Below, piece by piece: positions 46,620 through 57,740 of a stretch of DNA of 64,000 nucleotides. How positions within the stretch are numbered: position 1 is the first letter of the stretch; every line of letters begins with the position of its first letter. The position numbers were made by a program, and so were the translations under genes. The notes under the pieces are model-generated. The model saw nothing but the letters and a program-made list of their open reading frames with translations. It searched no databases and had not been told where the DNA came from. This DNA is from Mycolicibacterium sp. CR10 (GTDB lineage Bacteria > Actinomycetota > Actinomycetes > Mycobacteriales > Mycobacteriaceae), in contig NZ_STGE01000021.1 in the NCBI RefSeq assembly GCF_005222675.1, forward strand, positions 1 to 64,000. The letters run 5' to 3'.

Positions 46620-48947
46620 ATGAACCGAAAAAATGTGATCCGCACACTCACGGTCATCGCCGTGGTGCTGCTGCTCGGGTGGTCGTTCTTCTATTTCAGC
46701 GACGACACCCGGGGGTTCAAGCCTGTCGACACCTCCGTGGCGATGGCGCAGATCAACAGCGACAACGTCACCAGCGCGCAGATCGACGACCGGGAACAGC
46801 AGCTTCGCCTCGAGCTGAAGAACGGCAACGGCGACACCGAGGACAGCAACAAGATCATCACCAAGTACCCCACCGGGTACGGGGCCACGCTGTTCGAGGC
46901 GCTGCAGGCCAAGAACGCCAAGACCAATACCGTCGTCAACCAGTCGAGCATGCTCGGCACGCTGCTCATCTACATGCTGCCGCTACTGCTGCTGGTCGGG
47001 TTGTTCGTGATGTTCTCCCGCATGCAGTCCGGCGGGCGGATGGGCTTCGGGTTCGGCAAGTCGAAGGCCAAGCAGCTCAACAAGGACTTGCCCAAGACCA
47101 CCTTCGCCGACGTCGCAGGCGTCGACGAGGCGGTGGAGGAGCTCTACGAGATCAAGGACTTCCTGCAGAACCCGGCGCGCTATCAGGCGTTGGGCGCCAA
47201 GATCCCCAAGGGCGTGCTGCTCTACGGTCCGCCCGGCACCGGCAAGACGCTGTTGGCCCGCGCGGTCGCCGGTGAGGCGGGGGTGCCGTTCTTCACGATC
47301 TCCGGTTCCGATTTCGTCGAGATGTTCGTCGGCGTGGGCGCGTCGCGGGTGCGGGACATGTTCGAGCAGGCCAAACAGAACAGCCCGTGCATCATCTTCG
47401 TCGACGAGATCGACGCCGTCGGCAGGCAGCGTGGCGCAGGTCTGGGTGGTGGCCACGACGAGCGCGAGCAGACGCTGAACCAGCTACTGGTCGAGATGGA
47501 CGGCTTCGGCGAGCGCCAGGGCGTGATCCTGATCGCCGCCACGAACCGGCCCGACATCCTCGACCCCGCGCTGCTGCGGCCCGGCCGGTTCGACCGACAG
47601 ATCCCGGTGTCCAACCCCGATATCGCCGGCCGGCGTGCCGTGCTCAAGGTCCATTCGCAGGGCAAGCCGATCGCGCCCGATGCCGACCTCGACGGGTTGG
47701 CCAAACGCACCGTCGGGATGTCCGGCGCCGACCTGGCCAACGTCATCAACGAAGCCGCCCTGCTGACGGCGCGTGAGAACGGCACCGTCATCGCCGGCGC
47801 CGCGCTGGAAGAGGCGGTCGACCGTGTGGTCGGCGGGCCGCGCCGCAAGGGTCGCATCATCAGCGAGCACGAAAAGAAGATCACCGCCTACCACGAGGGC
47901 GGGCACACCCTCGCGGCTTGGGCGATGCCCGACATCGAGCCGATCTACAAGGTGACGATCCTGGCCCGCGGCCGCACCGGCGGGCATGCCATGTCCGTGC
48001 CCGAGGACGACAAGGGCCTGTTGACGCGCTCGGAGATGATCGCCCGCCTGGTGTTCGCGATGGGTGGTCGGGCCGCCGAGGAACTCGTCTTCCGCGAGCC
48101 GACCACCGGTGCCTCCTCCGACATCGATCAGGCCACCAAGATCGCCCGTGCGATGGTCACCGAGTACGGCATGAGCTCCAAGCTCGGCGCCGTGCGGTAC
48201 GGCACCGAACATGGGGACCCGTTCCTGGGCCGCACCATGGGCACCCAGGCGGACTACAGCCACGAGGTCGCTCAGATCATCGACGACGAGGTGCGCAAGC
48301 TCATCGAGGCCGCCCACACCGAGGCGTGGGAGATCCTCACCGAGTACCGCGACGTGCTCGACATCCTCGCCGGTGAGCTGCTGGAGAAGGAGACGCTGCA
48401 CCGCGCCGAACTCCAGGCCATCTTCGGTGACGTCAAGAAGCGGCCCCGACTGACCATGTTCGACGACTTCGGCGGCCGGGTGCCGTCGGACAAACCGCCG
48501 ATCAAGACGCCGGGAGAACTGGCGATCGAGCGGGGTGAGCCGTGGCCCAAGCCGGTGCCCGAGCCCGCGTTCAAGACCGCTATCGCCCAGGCGTCGAAGG
48601 CGGCCGCCGAGGCGGCCCACAAGAACGGGACCAACGGCAACGGATCGAATGGCGCTCCGGCGCCCGGGGCGACGCAGCCGGACTACGGTGCACCCGCCGG
48701 CTGGCATGCGCCTGGCTGGCCTCCGCAACACGGCGGGCCGCCCCAGCCACAGCCGCAGCAGCCGCAACAGCAACCGCAGGGGTACTGGTATCCGCCGCCA
48801 CCGCCGTCGGGGTGGCAGGGCTCACCTCCTCCCGGGTACTACCCGCCTTACCCACCTCACCCGCAGTCCGGGTCACAAGCTCCCCACGGTGGTGCGTCCG
48901 CACCCGGCCACAAGGAGGATCCAAGCCACGAGAGCGGCAAGGGCTAG
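46620..48947 (+). CDS. ftsH: ATP-dependent zinc metalloprotease FtsH
   Basis: 775 residues. Two transmembrane helices (about 7-25 and 112-132) flank an extracytoplasmic domain. The AAA+ domain has Walker A GPPGTGKT (about 203-210), Walker [12 protein letters not shown] and the second-region-of-homology [20 protein letters not shown]. The protease site is H425-EGGH429 with Asp in [11 protein letters not shown]. The tail (about 690-775) is rich in Pro, Gln and Gly, typical of mycobacteria. It degrades misfolded membrane proteins. It is the Rv3610c type. The 223 bp upstream contain no gene and presumably the promoter. Confidence 0.97.
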   Translation: MNRKNVIRTLTVIAVVLLLGWSFFYFSDDTRGFKPVDTSVAMAQINSDNVTSAQIDDREQQLRLELKNGNGDTEDSNKIITKYPTGYGATLFEALQAKNAKTNTVVNQSSMLGTLLIYMLPLLLLVGLFVMFSRMQSGGRMGFGFGKSKAKQLNKDLPKTTFADVAGVDEAVEELYEIKDFLQNPARYQALGAKIPKGVLLYGPPGTGKTLLARAVAGEAGVPFFTISGSDFVEMFVGVGASRVRDMFEQAKQNSPCIIFVDEIDAVGRQRGAGLGGGHDEREQTLNQLLVEMDGFGERQGVILIAATNRPDILDPALLRPGRFDRQIPVSNPDIAGRRAVLKVHSQGKPIAPDADLDGLAKRTVGMSGADLANVINEAALLTARENGTVIAGAALEEAVDRVVGGPRRKGRIISEHEKKITAYHEGGHTLAAWAMPDIEPIYKVTILARGRTGGHAMSVPEDDKGLLTRSEMIARLVFAMGGRAAEELVFREPTTGASSDIDQATKIARAMVTEYGMSSKLGAVRYGTEHGDPFLGRTMGTQADYSHEVAQIIDDEVRKLIEAAHTEAWEILTEYRDVLDILAGELLEKETLHRAELQAIFGDVKKRPRLTMFDDFGGRVPSDKPPIKTPGELAIERGEPWPKPVPEPAFKTAIAQASKAAAEAAHKNGTNGNGSNGAPAPGATQPDYGAPAGWHAPGWPPQHGGPPQPQPQQPQQQPQGYWYPPPPPSGWQGSPPPGYYPPYPPHPQSGSQAPHGGASAPGHKEDPSHESGKG

Positions 48948-48995
48948 TCTGCCGATCTGTTGTGGTTCCTAGCTGCACTCTGAATGGAGACTCCG

Positions 48996-49607
48996 ATGAC
49001 GCGGTCGCCGAACAACCATGCCGGCACGCTCAATGACGCCGATTTCGATCAGCCTCGCGCAGAAGCCGCCGTGCGTGAGCTGCTGATCGCGGTCGGTGAA
49101 GACCCCGACCGACACGGTCTGATGGACACACCGGCCCGGGTGGCGCGTGCCTACCGGGAGATGTTCGCCGGTCTGTATACGGACCCGGACACGGTGCTCA
49201 ACACCACCTTCGACGAGCAGCACGACGAATTGGTGCTGGTCAAGGAGATCCCGATGTACTCGACGTGCGAGCACCACCTGGTGGCGTTCCACGGCGTCGC
49301 CCACGTCGGCTACATCCCCGGGGTCGACGGTCGCGTCACCGGGCTGTCAAAAATTGCCCGCCTGGTGGATCTCTACGCCAAACGGCCGCAGGTCCAGGAG
49401 CGGCTGACGGCGCAGATCGCCGACGCGCTGATGCGCAAACTGAATCCGCGCGGCGCCATCGTGGTGATCGAGGCCGAGCATCTGTGCATGGCCATGCGCG
49501 GTGTCCGCAAGCCCGGCGCGACGACGACGACGTCAGCGGTACGGGGACAGTTCAAGCACAACAACGCCTCTCGGGCCGAGGCTCTGGACCTGATCCTGCG
49601 AAAGTGA
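48996..49607 (+). CDS. folE: GTP cyclohydrolase I
   Basis: 203 residues from ATG 48996; ATG 48984 is an in-frame alternative but sits on the likely ribosome binding site GGAGA. Family signatures are complete: [18 protein letters not shown], zinc and substrate residues in [31 protein letters not shown], and [17 protein letters not shown] with the second Cys. It converts GTP to dihydroneopterin triphosphate, the first folate step. It is coupled to folP by GTGA overlap. Confidence 0.97.
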   Translation: MTRSPNNHAGTLNDADFDQPRAEAAVRELLIAVGEDPDRHGLMDTPARVARAYREMFAGLYTDPDTVLNTTFDEQHDELVLVKEIPMYSTCEHHLVAFHGVAHVGYIPGVDGRVTGLSKIARLVDLYAKRPQVQERLTAQIADALMRKLNPRGAIVVIEAEHLCMAMRGVRKPGATTTTSAVRGQFKHNNASRAEALDLILRK

Positions 49608-50470
49608 GCTCAGACGGGGGATACGCGGGCGTGCAGGTGATGGGCGTCGTCAACGTCACCGATGACTCGTTCTCCGACGGTGGACTGTTCCTGGATCGCG
49701 ATCGCGCCGTCGAGCACGGTATCGAGCTGGCCGCCCAGGGCGCGGCCATCATCGACGTCGGCGGCGAATCGACCCGCCCCGGCGCCACCAGGATCGCCCC
49801 CGAAGTCGAGATGACGCGGGTGCTCCCGGTCGTCAAAGAGCTTGCCCAGCAAGGGATCACGATCAGTATCGACACCATGCATGCCGAGGTTGCGCACGCG
49901 GCCCTGCAGAGCGGTGCGTCGATCGTCAACGATGTGTCCGGGGGCAAGGCCGACCCGGACATGGCGAGGGTGGTCGCCGACGCCGGTGCGCCGTGGGTGC
50001 TCATGCACTGGCGGTCGGTGCGCGGCGAGCGACCGCACGAGGCGCCCGCCTACGGCGACGTCGTCGTCGAGGTGCGCGACGAGCTAATGGCCGGCGTGGA
50101 CTCCGCAGTGCGCGCCGGCGTAGACCCCGCCAAGCTGATCATCGACCCGGGACTGGGATTCGCCAAGAACGCCCAACACAATTGGGCGCTGCTCAACGCG
50201 CTGCCCGAATTCGTCGCCACCGGCATACCGGTCCTCGTCGGCGCCTCCCGTAAGCGCTTTCTCGGGGCGTTGCTGGCCGGGCCCGACGGCGAGCCCAGGC
50301 CGCCCAGTGGGCGCGAGACCGCCACCGCGGTGATTTCCGCGTTGGCGGGCTGGCACCGGGTGTGGGGTGTCCGGGTGCATGACGTGCGCGCCACCGTCGA
50401 CGCGCTGGCCGTGGTCGCGGCGTGGCGGGGTGAGGAACGCCAGGTGGAGCGGCGGGATAATCATGGCTGA
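49604..50470 (+). CDS. folP: Dihydropteroate synthase
   Basis: 288 residues from GTG 49604, overlapping the folE stop. The TIM barrel has [15 protein letters not shown] (pterin loop), [13 protein letters not shown] (pABA/pyrophosphate loop), NDVSGGKAD, and [14 protein letters not shown] with [11 protein letters not shown] (Lys/Ser/Arg). It is the sulfonamide target, condensing pABA with the pterin pyrophosphate. It overlaps folB by 8 bases. This is the FolP1 type (Rv3608c). Confidence 0.97.
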   Translation: MSSDGGYAGVQVMGVVNVTDDSFSDGGLFLDRDRAVEHGIELAAQGAAIIDVGGESTRPGATRIAPEVEMTRVLPVVKELAQQGITISIDTMHAEVAHAALQSGASIVNDVSGGKADPDMARVVADAGAPWVLMHWRSVRGERPHEAPAYGDVVVEVRDELMAGVDSAVRAGVDPAKLIIDPGLGFAKNAQHNWALLNALPEFVATGIPVLVGASRKRFLGALLAGPDGEPRPPSGRETATAVISALAGWHRVWGVRVHDVRATVDALAVVAAWRGEERQVERRDNHG

Positions 50471-50846
50471 TCGAATTGTATTGCGGGGCTTGACTGTTCG
50501 TGGAAACCATGGGGTCTTCGACCATGAGCGCCGCAACGGCCAGGACTTCGTGGTTGACATCACCGTGTGGATCGATCTGCAGGCCGCCGCCGCCAGCGAC
50601 GACCTCGCGGACACGCTGGACTACGGCGTGCTGGCGCAGCGCGCCGCCGACATCATCGCCGGACCCCCGCGACAACTGATCGAGACGGTGTCGGCGGAGA
50701 TCGCCGACGACGTGATGCGCGACGAACGGATCCATGCCGTCGAGGTGGTGGTGCACAAGCCCGCCGCCCCGATCCCGCTGGCGTTCGACGACGTCGCGGT
50801 CGTGGCGCGACGGTCCCGCCGCGGCGGCCGGGGCCCCACCCCGTGA
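50463..50846 (+). CDS. folB: Dihydroneopterin aldolase
   Basis: 127 residues from ATG 50463, inside the end of folP. It has [20 protein letters not shown] (substrate Glu and core), [14 protein letters not shown], and a C-terminal [17 protein letters not shown] strand with the conserved Lys. It forms the octamer that cleaves dihydroneopterin to 6-hydroxymethyl-dihydropterin. The tail is short and Arg-rich. The stop overlaps the folK GTG (GTGA). Confidence 0.95.
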   Translation: MADRIVLRGLTVRGNHGVFDHERRNGQDFVVDITVWIDLQAAAASDDLADTLDYGVLAQRAADIIAGPPRQLIETVSAEIADDVMRDERIHAVEVVVHKPAAPIPLAFDDVAVVARRSRRGGRGPTP

Positions 50847-51370
50847 CATCTGTGGTGCTGTCCATCGGGTCGAATCTCGGCGACCGGATGGCAAGACTTC
50901 AGTCGGTGGTCGACGGACTCGGCGACGCCGTGGTGGCGACGTCACCGGTGTACCAGACCGACGCGTGGGGCGGTGTCGAGCAGGAGCCGTTCCTCAATGC
51001 CGTTGTCCTGGCCGATGATCCGGCACTGGACGCGCACGACTGGCTGGACCGCGCGCACGAACTCGAGGACGCCGCGCAGCGGGTCCGTGACCAACGGTGG
51101 GGCCCCCGAACCCTGGACGTCGACCTGGTCACCTGTCGCGGCCCCGAGGGGGAGGTGACGGTGCACGACGATGTGCTGACGCTTCCTCACCCGTACGCGC
51201 ACGTGCGGGCGTTCGTGCTGGCGCCGTGGTTGGCCGTCGATCCGGGCGCGACGCTGACCGTCGACGGCCGGGTGACTGCCGTCGCGCACCTGCTCGCTGC
51301 CATCGACCCGGCCGAGCGCGGCGGGGTGCAATTGACCGAGTCGGTGCTACGGGCCGGGAACGAGGGCTGA
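50843..51370 (+). CDS. folK: HPPK (6-hydroxymethyl-dihydropterin pyrophosphokinase)
   Basis: 175 residues from GTG 50843. [14 protein letters not shown] begins the fold, followed by FLNAVV and [14 protein letters not shown] (the catalytic GPRTLDIDL motif with its Asp pair), then [16 protein letters not shown]. It transfers pyrophosphate from ATP to the pterin for FolP. The stop is shared with the ATG of the next gene (TGATG), so it remains in the same operon. Confidence 0.96.
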   Translation: MTSVVLSIGSNLGDRMARLQSVVDGLGDAVVATSPVYQTDAWGGVEQEPFLNAVVLADDPALDAHDWLDRAHELEDAAQRVRDQRWGPRTLDVDLVTCRGPEGEVTVHDDVLTLPHPYAHVRAFVLAPWLAVDPGATLTVDGRVTAVAHLLAAIDPAERGGVQLTESVLRAGNEG

Positions 51371-51846
51371 TGGGACCGACCCGCACGCGCGACCTGGTCA
51401 TCGCCGTCGTCGGAACCGCAGTGGTGAGTTATCTGCTGGTGCGCGAGGTGTACCGATGGTTCCCGCCGATCACCCTGTTCACCGGGGTGTCGCTGCTCGG
51501 GGTCGCGGTCGCCATCGCGGGCTGGGGTGTCTACGTGCGTGCCAGGATCCGCGACAACGAGATCGGTGACGGCCCGGGCCGGCTGCATCCGCTCGCCGTG
51601 GCGCGATCGGTGGTGATCGCGAAGGCGTCGGCGTGGATGGGCAGCGTCGTGCTGGGGTGGTGGTTGGCGGTGGTCGCCTACGTGCTGCCCCGTCGGGGCT
51701 CATTGCGGGTGGCCGCCGAAGACACCGCCGGCTCGGTGGTGGCCGCGCTGTGCGCGTTCGCTTTGGTCGCAGCGGCGTTGTGGTTGCAGCATTGCTGCAG
51801 GTCTCCGGATGAGCCGCCGGAGAACGCCGACGCCGCCCCCGGCTGA
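51370..51846 (+). CDS. DUF3180 membrane protein (Rv3605c type)
   Basis: 158 residues, four transmembrane helices, with RTRDLVIAVVGTAVVSYLL at the N terminus and an Arg-rich loop LHPLAVARSVVIAKASA in the middle. This is the DUF3180 family, always found after folK in actinobacteria. No activity is known to me; the position suggests co-expression with folate genes rather than a pathway role. Confidence 0.85.
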   Translation: MGPTRTRDLVIAVVGTAVVSYLLVREVYRWFPPITLFTGVSLLGVAVAIAGWGVYVRARIRDNEIGDGPGRLHPLAVARSVVIAKASAWMGSVVLGWWLAVVAYVLPRRGSLRVAAEDTAGSVVAALCAFALVAAALWLQHCCRSPDEPPENADAAPG

Positions 51847-51923
51847 CCGATTCTTTCAGCGGGACAGCCGAATCGCCGCGAAGGTCGACACGCTAGATGA
51901 CCTGTGCCGGGTACAGTCGGCCC

Positions 51924-53222
51924 ATGACCGAACCGACTCGTGGCGCCCGCGTTCGTCGCGGCAGCCGCAGGCCGGGTTGGATCTTGATGACGGTGTTGCT
52001 GGTGCTCGCTATCGCGGCGAGTTCGGCGCTGGTTTTCACCAACCGCGTCGAGTTGCTGAAGCTGGCCGTCATCCTGGCTCTCTGGGCTGCCGTCGTTGCT
52101 GCGTTCGTGTCCGTGATCTACCGCAGGCAGAGCGACACCGACCAGGCGAAGGTGCGTGATCTGAAGCTGGTGTACGACCTGCAGCTCGACCGCGAGATCT
52201 CGGCACGACGGGAATACGAACTTGCCGTCGAAACGCAGCTGCGCCGGGAGCTGGCCTCGGAGCTGCGTGCCCAGTCGTCCGACGAAGTGTCGGCTCTGCG
52301 CGCCGAATTGGCCGCGCTGCGCGCGAATCTGGAGTTCCTGTTCGACACCGACCTGTCGCATCGGCACGCCATCGAGACGGATCGGGCGGCCGAACGCACC
52401 GCCGGGCGGGTCAGCAGCAGCCGGATCGACACCGAGTACGCCGACGAGGTGATCGACGTCGGTGCCCACGCCCCCGACACCGTGGAGAGCCCCATCATCG
52501 ACGTCCCCGCCGAGCCGGATCCGCCGGAACACGAGCGGATGTCGCCGGTTGACGCGGCCGGCGGTGCGCACCGCAGGTTCTCCGAGCAGGCGCAGGCCAG
52601 AACGCATCGAGCCGAGGAGCCCGTCGGTAGGCAGTGGGCGCCGCCACCTACGCCACCTCCGCCCCCGCCGACGGCCCGACCGCCAGAGAACATGCCGCCC
52701 CAACCGGCCCCGCAGTTGCCTTGGCTGCCGCCGCCCACGCCGCAGTCACCGCCCCCGCAGCGCCCGCAGCCCCGGGCGCCCGAACCGGCCGCGCCCGCGC
52801 CGACCCAATGGCAACCGGCTCCGGCTGAAGGGCTGTGGATCCCACCGGGCGCACCGGGCAGCAACTGGGTCGCGCCCGTCGAGAGCAACGGCGCCCACGA
52901 CGAATACGTGGGCAGGCGTCGAGCGTCAGACGCACCGCCGCCGCCGGTCGACGCGCCGCCGGTCGACGCGCCGCCGCCGGTCGACGCGCCGCCCCGAGGT
53001 CGGCATTACGCCGGTGCCGCAGACACCGATGCCCTCGAGTCTTCGCCCGCGCCCGCGCCTAAGCCTGCGCCCGCCCCCGCGCCTGAGCCCGAGCCCGAGC
53101 CCGAAGATCCCGAGGAGTCCGACGGCGGTGCCCACACCGGTGGACAGTCGGTCGCAGAGTTGTTGGCGCGGCTGCAGGCGACGCCGTCGGGCGGCGGCAG
53201 GCGCAGGCGGCGCGACGATTGA
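51924..53222 (+). CDS. Pro/Ala-rich membrane protein (Rv3604c type, DUF6779)
   Basis: 432 residues from ATG 51924. An Arg-rich start and two transmembrane helices (about 18-38 and 48-68) are followed by a coiled coil (about 75-150, rich in Glu, Leu, Arg). A long low-complexity region then runs to the end, dominated by Pro, Ala and Gln. A short DNA tandem repeat near 52930-53000 encodes PPVDAPP units. It ends with a basic tail. No catalytic feature is visible. It sits between the folate and pantothenate genes as in M. tuberculosis. Confidence 0.78.
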   Translation: MTEPTRGARVRRGSRRPGWILMTVLLVLAIAASSALVFTNRVELLKLAVILALWAAVVAAFVSVIYRRQSDTDQAKVRDLKLVYDLQLDREISARREYELAVETQLRRELASELRAQSSDEVSALRAELAALRANLEFLFDTDLSHRHAIETDRAAERTAGRVSSSRIDTEYADEVIDVGAHAPDTVESPIIDVPAEPDPPEHERMSPVDAAGGAHRRFSEQAQARTHRAEEPVGRQWAPPPTPPPPPPTARPPENMPPQPAPQLPWLPPPTPQSPPPQRPQPRAPEPAAPAPTQWQPAPAEGLWIPPGAPGSNWVAPVESNGAHDEYVGRRRASDAPPPPVDAPPVDAPPPVDAPPRGRHYAGAADTDALESSPAPAPKPAPAPAPEPEPEPEDPEESDGGAHTGGQSVAELLARLQATPSGGGRRRRRDD

Positions 53223-53302
53223 GCTAGTCTCGTAGCCGACTGTCCGGTACCCGCCACGCGGGACCGGAACGAAGCGATTCAGAATCTGCGAGGTCGTCTG
53301 CG

Positions 53303-54241
53303 ATGCTGCAGTCTCCCGCCGGTGGGGGCCACGACGGACTCCGTCCGGCCCGGCTCTCCGTCGGCATCATCTCCGCTGGTCGGGTCGGTACGGCCATCGG
53401 TGCAGCCTGGGAACGCGCCGAACATGTCGTCGCCGGATGCAGCGCGGTGTCGAGTGCCTCCCGCGAACGCGCCCGGCGGTGGCTTCCCGACACGCCTGTG
53501 CTGCCGATCGACGAGGTCGCCGTGCGTGCCGAGCTACTGCTGCTGGCGGTTCCCGACGCCGAACTTCCCGCACTGGTGACGGGCCTGGCCGCGACCGGGG
53601 CGGTGCGCGCCAACACCATCGTGGTGCACACCTCGGGTGCTAACGGCATCGGTGTGTTGGCGCCGCTGGCCGAACAGGGCTGCATCGTGCTGGCCATCCA
53701 CCCGGCGATGACGTTCGCCGGCGCCGACGAGGACATCGACCGGTTGCGCGGCACCTGCTTCGGTATCACCGCGGCCGACGAGATCGGGTATGCCATCGCC
53801 CAGTCACTGGTTCTCGAGATCGGTGGCGAGCCTTTCCGGGTCCGCGAAGACGCCCGGACGCTGTACCACGCCGCACTGGCCCACTCCAGCAACCATGTCG
53901 TCACCGTCCTGCTCGATGCGGTCGAGGCGCTGCGCGCCGCGCTGTGGGGCCAGGAACTGTTGGGCCAGGAGCCCGTCGGCGACGCACCCGGCGGAATCGC
54001 CGAGCGGATCATCGGGCCGCTGGCGCGGGCCTCGCTGGAGAATGCGTTGCAGCGTGGCCAGGCGGCGCTCACGGGGCCGGTCGCGCGGGGTGACGCGGCC
54101 GCGGTCGCCGGCCACCTGCGCGCCCTCGAAGAGGTCAATCCTGATCTGGCACAGGCCTATCGGTCGAATTCGTGGCGCACCGCGCAACGGGCACACGCCC
54201 CGGATTCGGTGTTCGAGGCGTTGGCGGAGGCGGGACACTGA
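53303..54241 (+). CDS. DUF2520 Rossmann-fold protein, panC-linked
   Basis: 312 residues from ATG 53303. The N-terminal NAD(P)-type Rossmann domain has [19 protein letters not shown] (Gly-rich loop) and [14 protein letters not shown]. The C-terminal DUF2520 helical domain has [23 protein letters not shown] and [15 protein letters not shown]. The fold resembles ketopantoate reductase. It lies directly before panC, overlapping it by one base (TGATG), so it may supply the reductase step of pantothenate synthesis. That function is unproven. It is the Rv3603c type. Confidence 0.82.
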   Translation: MLQSPAGGGHDGLRPARLSVGIISAGRVGTAIGAAWERAEHVVAGCSAVSSASRERARRWLPDTPVLPIDEVAVRAELLLLAVPDAELPALVTGLAATGAVRANTIVVHTSGANGIGVLAPLAEQGCIVLAIHPAMTFAGADEDIDRLRGTCFGITAADEIGYAIAQSLVLEIGGEPFRVREDARTLYHAALAHSSNHVVTVLLDAVEALRAALWGQELLGQEPVGDAPGGIAERIIGPLARASLENALQRGQAALTGPVARGDAAAVAGHLRALEEVNPDLAQAYRSNSWRTAQRAHAPDSVFEALAEAGH

Positions 54242-55185
54242 TGATCACTGGCAAGCCTCCGAAGTTCTCCGCCGGGCAGCTCAACGAGTACTCCCGACCG
54301 CGTGACGTCTCGGACGTGACCGCAGCGCTGCGGGCCACCGGGCGCAGGATCATGCTGGTGCCGACGATGGGCGCGCTGCACGAGGGGCACCTGACACTGA
54401 TCCGCGCCGCCAAACGGGTCCAGGGCGCCGTGGTGGTGGTGTCGATCTTCGTCAATCCGCTGCAGTTCGGTGCCGGTGAGGACCTCGACGCCTACCCGCG
54501 CACCCTTGATGACGACCTCGCGTCGCTGCGTACCGAGGGTGTGGAGATCGCGTTCACCCCGACAGCCAGGGATATGTATCCCCACGGCCCCCGAACCACC
54601 GTGGTGCCCGGACTTCTCGGCGCTGAGCTCGAAGGTGCCACGCGGCCAACACATTTCGCCGGGGTGCTGACGGTGGTGCTCAAGCTGTTCAACGCCGTGC
54701 ACCCGGATCGCGCCTTCTTCGGCGAGAAGGACTATCAGCAGCTGACTTTGATCAGGCAGATGGTCAGCGATCTCGACCTGAGCGTCGAGGTGGTCGGGGT
54801 GCCGATCGTCAGGGAGTCGGACGGCCTGGCCATGTCGTCGCGCAACCGCTACCTCGACGCCGCGGAACGCGAGCAGGCGGGCGCGTTGTCCGCGGCGCTG
54901 CTGGCGGGAATGTATGCGGCGTCGACGGGGGTCTCCGGCGCGCTGGATGCGGCCCGCGCAGTACTCGACGAGGTGCCCGCATTGGAGGTCGACTACCTGG
55001 AGGTTCGCGACCCGATGCTGGCGCCCGCGCCGGCTGAGGGTGCGGGTCGGATGCTGGTGGCGGCCAGGCTGGGGCGCACCCGCCTTCTCGACAACATCGC
55101 GATCGACATCGGAGCAGCTGCAGGCATCGACGGCCATCCCCGGCCCGCATCCGGTGACAGTCATGAATTGCCCTGGAGGAATTGA
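54241..55185 (+). CDS. panC: Pantothenate synthetase
   Basis: 314 residues from ATG 54241, sharing a base with the previous stop. Adenylation-type motifs are complete: [14 protein letters not shown] (HIGH-like), [35 protein letters not shown] and the KMSKS-like [17 protein letters not shown]. It joins pantoate and beta-alanine using ATP. It overlaps panD by one base (TGATG). It is the Rv3602c type. Confidence 0.97.
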   Translation: MITGKPPKFSAGQLNEYSRPRDVSDVTAALRATGRRIMLVPTMGALHEGHLTLIRAAKRVQGAVVVVSIFVNPLQFGAGEDLDAYPRTLDDDLASLRTEGVEIAFTPTARDMYPHGPRTTVVPGLLGAELEGATRPTHFAGVLTVVLKLFNAVHPDRAFFGEKDYQQLTLIRQMVSDLDLSVEVVGVPIVRESDGLAMSSRNRYLDAAEREQAGALSAALLAGMYAASTGVSGALDAARAVLDEVPALEVDYLEVRDPMLAPAPAEGAGRMLVAARLGRTRLLDNIAIDIGAAAGIDGHPRPASGDSHELPWRN

Positions 55186-55592
55186 TGTTTCGAACGATGC
55201 TGAAGTCCAAGATCCACCGCGCGACCGTGACGCAGGCGGACCTGCACTACGTCGGCTCGGTGACTGTGGACGCGGATCTGATGGACGCGGCCGACCTGCT
55301 CGAGGGCGAACAGGTGACCATCGTCGACGTGGACAACGGTGCCCGCCTGATCACCTACGTCATCACGGGTCGGCGCGGCAGCGGTGTGATCGGGATCAAC
55401 GGTGCGGCAGCACATTTGATCCATCCGGGCGACCTGGTGATCCTGATCGCCTATGGCACGATGGATGACGCCGAGGCGAGGACCCATCGGCCCCGGGTGG
55501 TGTTCGTCGACGCCGACAACAGGCAGGTCGACCTCGGGACCGATCCGGCGCACGTGCCGTCGGACGCATCCGAGCTGATGTCGCCGAGGTGA
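55185..55592 (+). CDS. panD: Aspartate 1-decarboxylase
   Basis: 135 residues from ATG 55185. The self-cleavage site is Gly24-Ser25 (YVGSVTVD), which yields the pyruvoyl cofactor. Lys9 and the [10 protein letters not shown] and [19 protein letters not shown] stretches are conserved. It makes beta-alanine for PanC. It is the target of pyrazinoic acid in M. tuberculosis; the C-terminal tail involved in that effect is present here but not assessed. CoaX follows 4 bp later. Confidence 0.96.
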   Translation: MFRTMLKSKIHRATVTQADLHYVGSVTVDADLMDAADLLEGEQVTIVDVDNGARLITYVITGRRGSGVIGINGAAAHLIHPGDLVILIAYGTMDDAEARTHRPRVVFVDADNRQVDLGTDPAHVPSDASELMSPR

Positions 55593-55596
55593 TGGC

Positions 55597-56415
55597 GTGC
55601 TGCTAGCGATCGACGTCCGCAACACCCACACCGTCGTCGGCCTGATATCCGGTTCCGGTGACCACGCCAAGGTCGTGCACGACTGGCGGATTCGCACCGA
55701 GTCCGAGGTGACCGCCGACGAGCTGGCCCTGACCATCGACGGCCTGATCGGCGACGACGCTGAGCGCCTTACCGGCGCGGCCGGGCTGTCGACCGTGCCG
55801 TCGGTACTGCACGAGGTCCGGATGATGCTCGAGCAGTACTGGCCCTCGGTGCCTCATGTGCTGATCGAGCCGGGGGTGCGCACCGGAATTCCGCTTCTGG
55901 TCGACAATCCGAAAGAGGTAGGTGCCGACCGGATCGTCAATTGCCTTGCGGCATATCAGAAGTACCAATCCGCGGCCATCGTCGTGGACTTCGGTTCCTC
56001 CATTTGTGTCGACGTGGTGTCGGCCAAGGGCGAGTTCCTCGGTGGTGCGATAGCGCCGGGCGTGCAGGTGTCGTCCGACGCCGCGGCGGCCCGGTCAGCG
56101 GCGCTTCGGCGCGTCGAGCTGACCCGGCCCCGTTCGGTGGTGGGTAAGAACACCGTCGAGTGCATGCAGGCGGGTGCGGTGTTCGGATTCGCCGGACTGG
56201 TCGACGGTTTGGTGCGACGGGTGCGGGAGGACGTGGACGGCTTCGGTGTCGCTGACGACGTGGCGGTTGTCGCCACGGGGCACGGCGCGCCGCTCGTGCT
56301 CTCCGACGTGGACAGCATCGAGCACTACGACCAGCATCTGACGTTGGACGGCCTGCGGCTGGTGTTCGAACGCAACCGTGACGGCCAGCGGGGCAAGCTG
56401 AGGCAGGCCCGCTGA
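55597..56415 (+). CDS. coaX: Type III pantothenate kinase
   Basis: 272 residues from GTG 55597. The ASKHA fold begins with [15 protein letters not shown], and the central region has [13 protein letters not shown] and [14 protein letters not shown], where the usual FGTATT appears as [20 protein letters not shown] and an [13 protein letters not shown] helix follow. It phosphorylates pantothenate. Mycobacteria also carry CoaA, and CoaX activity in M. tuberculosis has been questioned; the changed FGTAT motif is consistent with that. A hairpin terminator lies just after it. Confidence 0.93.
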   Translation: MLLAIDVRNTHTVVGLISGSGDHAKVVHDWRIRTESEVTADELALTIDGLIGDDAERLTGAAGLSTVPSVLHEVRMMLEQYWPSVPHVLIEPGVRTGIPLLVDNPKEVGADRIVNCLAAYQKYQSAAIVVDFGSSICVDVVSAKGEFLGGAIAPGVQVSSDAAAARSAALRRVELTRPRSVVGKNTVECMQAGAVFGFAGLVDGLVRRVREDVDGFGVADDVAVVATGHGAPLVLSDVDSIEHYDQHLTLDGLRLVFERNRDGQRGKLRQAR

Positions 56416-56421
56416 AGCGCT

Positions 56422-56441
56422 AGAAGGCCGAGCGGCCTTCT
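56422..56441. terminator. Bidirectional hairpin terminator between coaX and the PLP gene
   Basis: AGAAGGCC (56422-56429) pairs with GGCCTTCT (56434-56441) over a four-base loop. It separates convergent genes and could serve both strands. Confidence 0.8.
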
Positions 56442-56454
56442 TGTCAGGGCCGCG

Positions 56455-57717
56455 CTAGAAGAACGTGTGGATCAGGTCGACCACGCGGCCATCGGAATCC
56501 AGTACGGGGATCAGCCGCCATTTGTCGAACACGGTGCACGGGTGCGAGATCCCGAAGCGCAGCCAGTCGCCCACCTGGGCGCGGGACCGGTCGCCTGGCC
56601 CCAACGTCACGAAGGCGTGTTGATCGTTCAACCTGAAGGCCGCGCTGTCAGGTAGCTCGAGGGGCCGCGGTAGACCCTGGTCGAAGGACACGTCGCGACG
56701 GCCCATCGTCAGGATCGCCAGATCGGGCTCGGGTCGGGAGACCACCTGGGCGCGCACCTCGAGGGCGGGACGCAGGCCGGCCCGCCCGTCGCGGGTCAGC
56801 GGTGATGTCCGCGCGTACAGCCCGTGGTCGTGGGTCAGATAACAGCCGCTGCGCAGGATCGTGCGCACCGACATTCCGTCGGGCCAGCCGGTCAATATGT
56901 CGGCGACGGCGTCGAAGTACGTGCTGCCCCCCGCGCTGACCACGACGCTGTCGGTCTCGAAGACCTCTGCGAGCCGGATCACCGCCAGCCGCAACTCGGC
57001 AAGATGGTCGGTGACGGCGCCCAGCCCCTCCGGGCTCAGCTCATGTCCCAGGGCGGCCTCGTATCCGGCGATGCCGACCAGGCGCAGCCGCGGAGAGGCC
57101 GCCGCGGCGCGCGCCACCTCGTCCACCGTCTCTGGTGAGCGGCAACCGCTGCGCCCGCCCGGCAGACCCACCTCGACGCAGACATCGACGCGGCGCCTCG
57201 CGCCCGCCAGCGCCGACGTCATCAACTCGACTCCGCGGACGGAATCCACCCAGCACACGAACCGCAGATCTTCGTCGCGGTCCAGTTCGGAGGCCACCCA
57301 CTGCAGCCCGGCGTGATCGACGAGCTCGTTGGCCAGCACGAGATCGCGCACGCCGAACGCGCGATAGACAGCGGCCTGCCCGATGGTGGCCACCGTGATC
57401 CCGCAGGCGCCTCCCATGAGCTGGCGCGCGGCCAGCTGCGGCGACATGTGCGTCTTGCCGTGCGGTGCCAGCTCGACGCCGCGCTCCCGGCACCAGTCAG
57501 CCATCGCGCCGAGGTTGTGAGTCAGGGCCTCGGCGTCCAGCACACACATCGGACCGATCGCGCCCGCACCGGGCAGTTCGGGGGCCTGCGTGACGATCTG
57601 CGCGGACGTCTGGCCCCACCACTGGGGCGGGATGCCTTTGAAGCGCCAGTCCAGCTGCTGATCGGCGAGAGCGCTGATCGCCGCCCTGTTGATCGGCGCG
57701 TTGAGGGGCACAGCCAT
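56455..57717 (-). CDS. PLP-dependent D-amino-acid deaminase/aldolase-like protein (DSD1 fold)
   Basis: 420 residues from ATG 57717; GTG 57747 is open upstream but would overlap lysS. It has an alanine racemase-like N-terminal barrel: [17 protein letters not shown], then the PLP Lys in PHGKTHMSP. The C-terminal D-serine dehydratase-like domain has [12 protein letters not shown] (metal His) and [17 protein letters not shown]. It may deaminate D-serine or D-threonine, or act as an aldolase. It is divergent from lysS, with only 23 bp between starts, so their promoters must overlap each other's genes. Confidence 0.8.
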   Translation of the reverse strand: MAVPLNAPINRAAISALADQQLDWRFKGIPPQWWGQTSAQIVTQAPELPGAGAIGPMCVLDAEALTHNLGAMADWCRERGVELAPHGKTHMSPQLAARQLMGGACGITVATIGQAAVYRAFGVRDLVLANELVDHAGLQWVASELDRDEDLRFVCWVDSVRGVELMTSALAGARRRVDVCVEVGLPGGRSGCRSPETVDEVARAAAASPRLRLVGIAGYEAALGHELSPEGLGAVTDHLAELRLAVIRLAEVFETDSVVVSAGGSTYFDAVADILTGWPDGMSVRTILRSGCYLTHDHGLYARTSPLTRDGRAGLRPALEVRAQVVSRPEPDLAILTMGRRDVSFDQGLPRPLELPDSAAFRLNDQHAFVTLGPGDRSRAQVGDWLRFGISHPCTVFDKWRLIPVLDSDGRVVDLIHTFF

Positions 57718-57740
57718 CTGTTCATTTAAGCTGGCACGTC

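Noticed and set aside
52926..53000. GC-rich tandem repeats as a regulatory or mobile repeat
   Set aside because: They encode PPVDAPP units in a Pro-rich protein tail; simple low-complexity coding repeats explain them.
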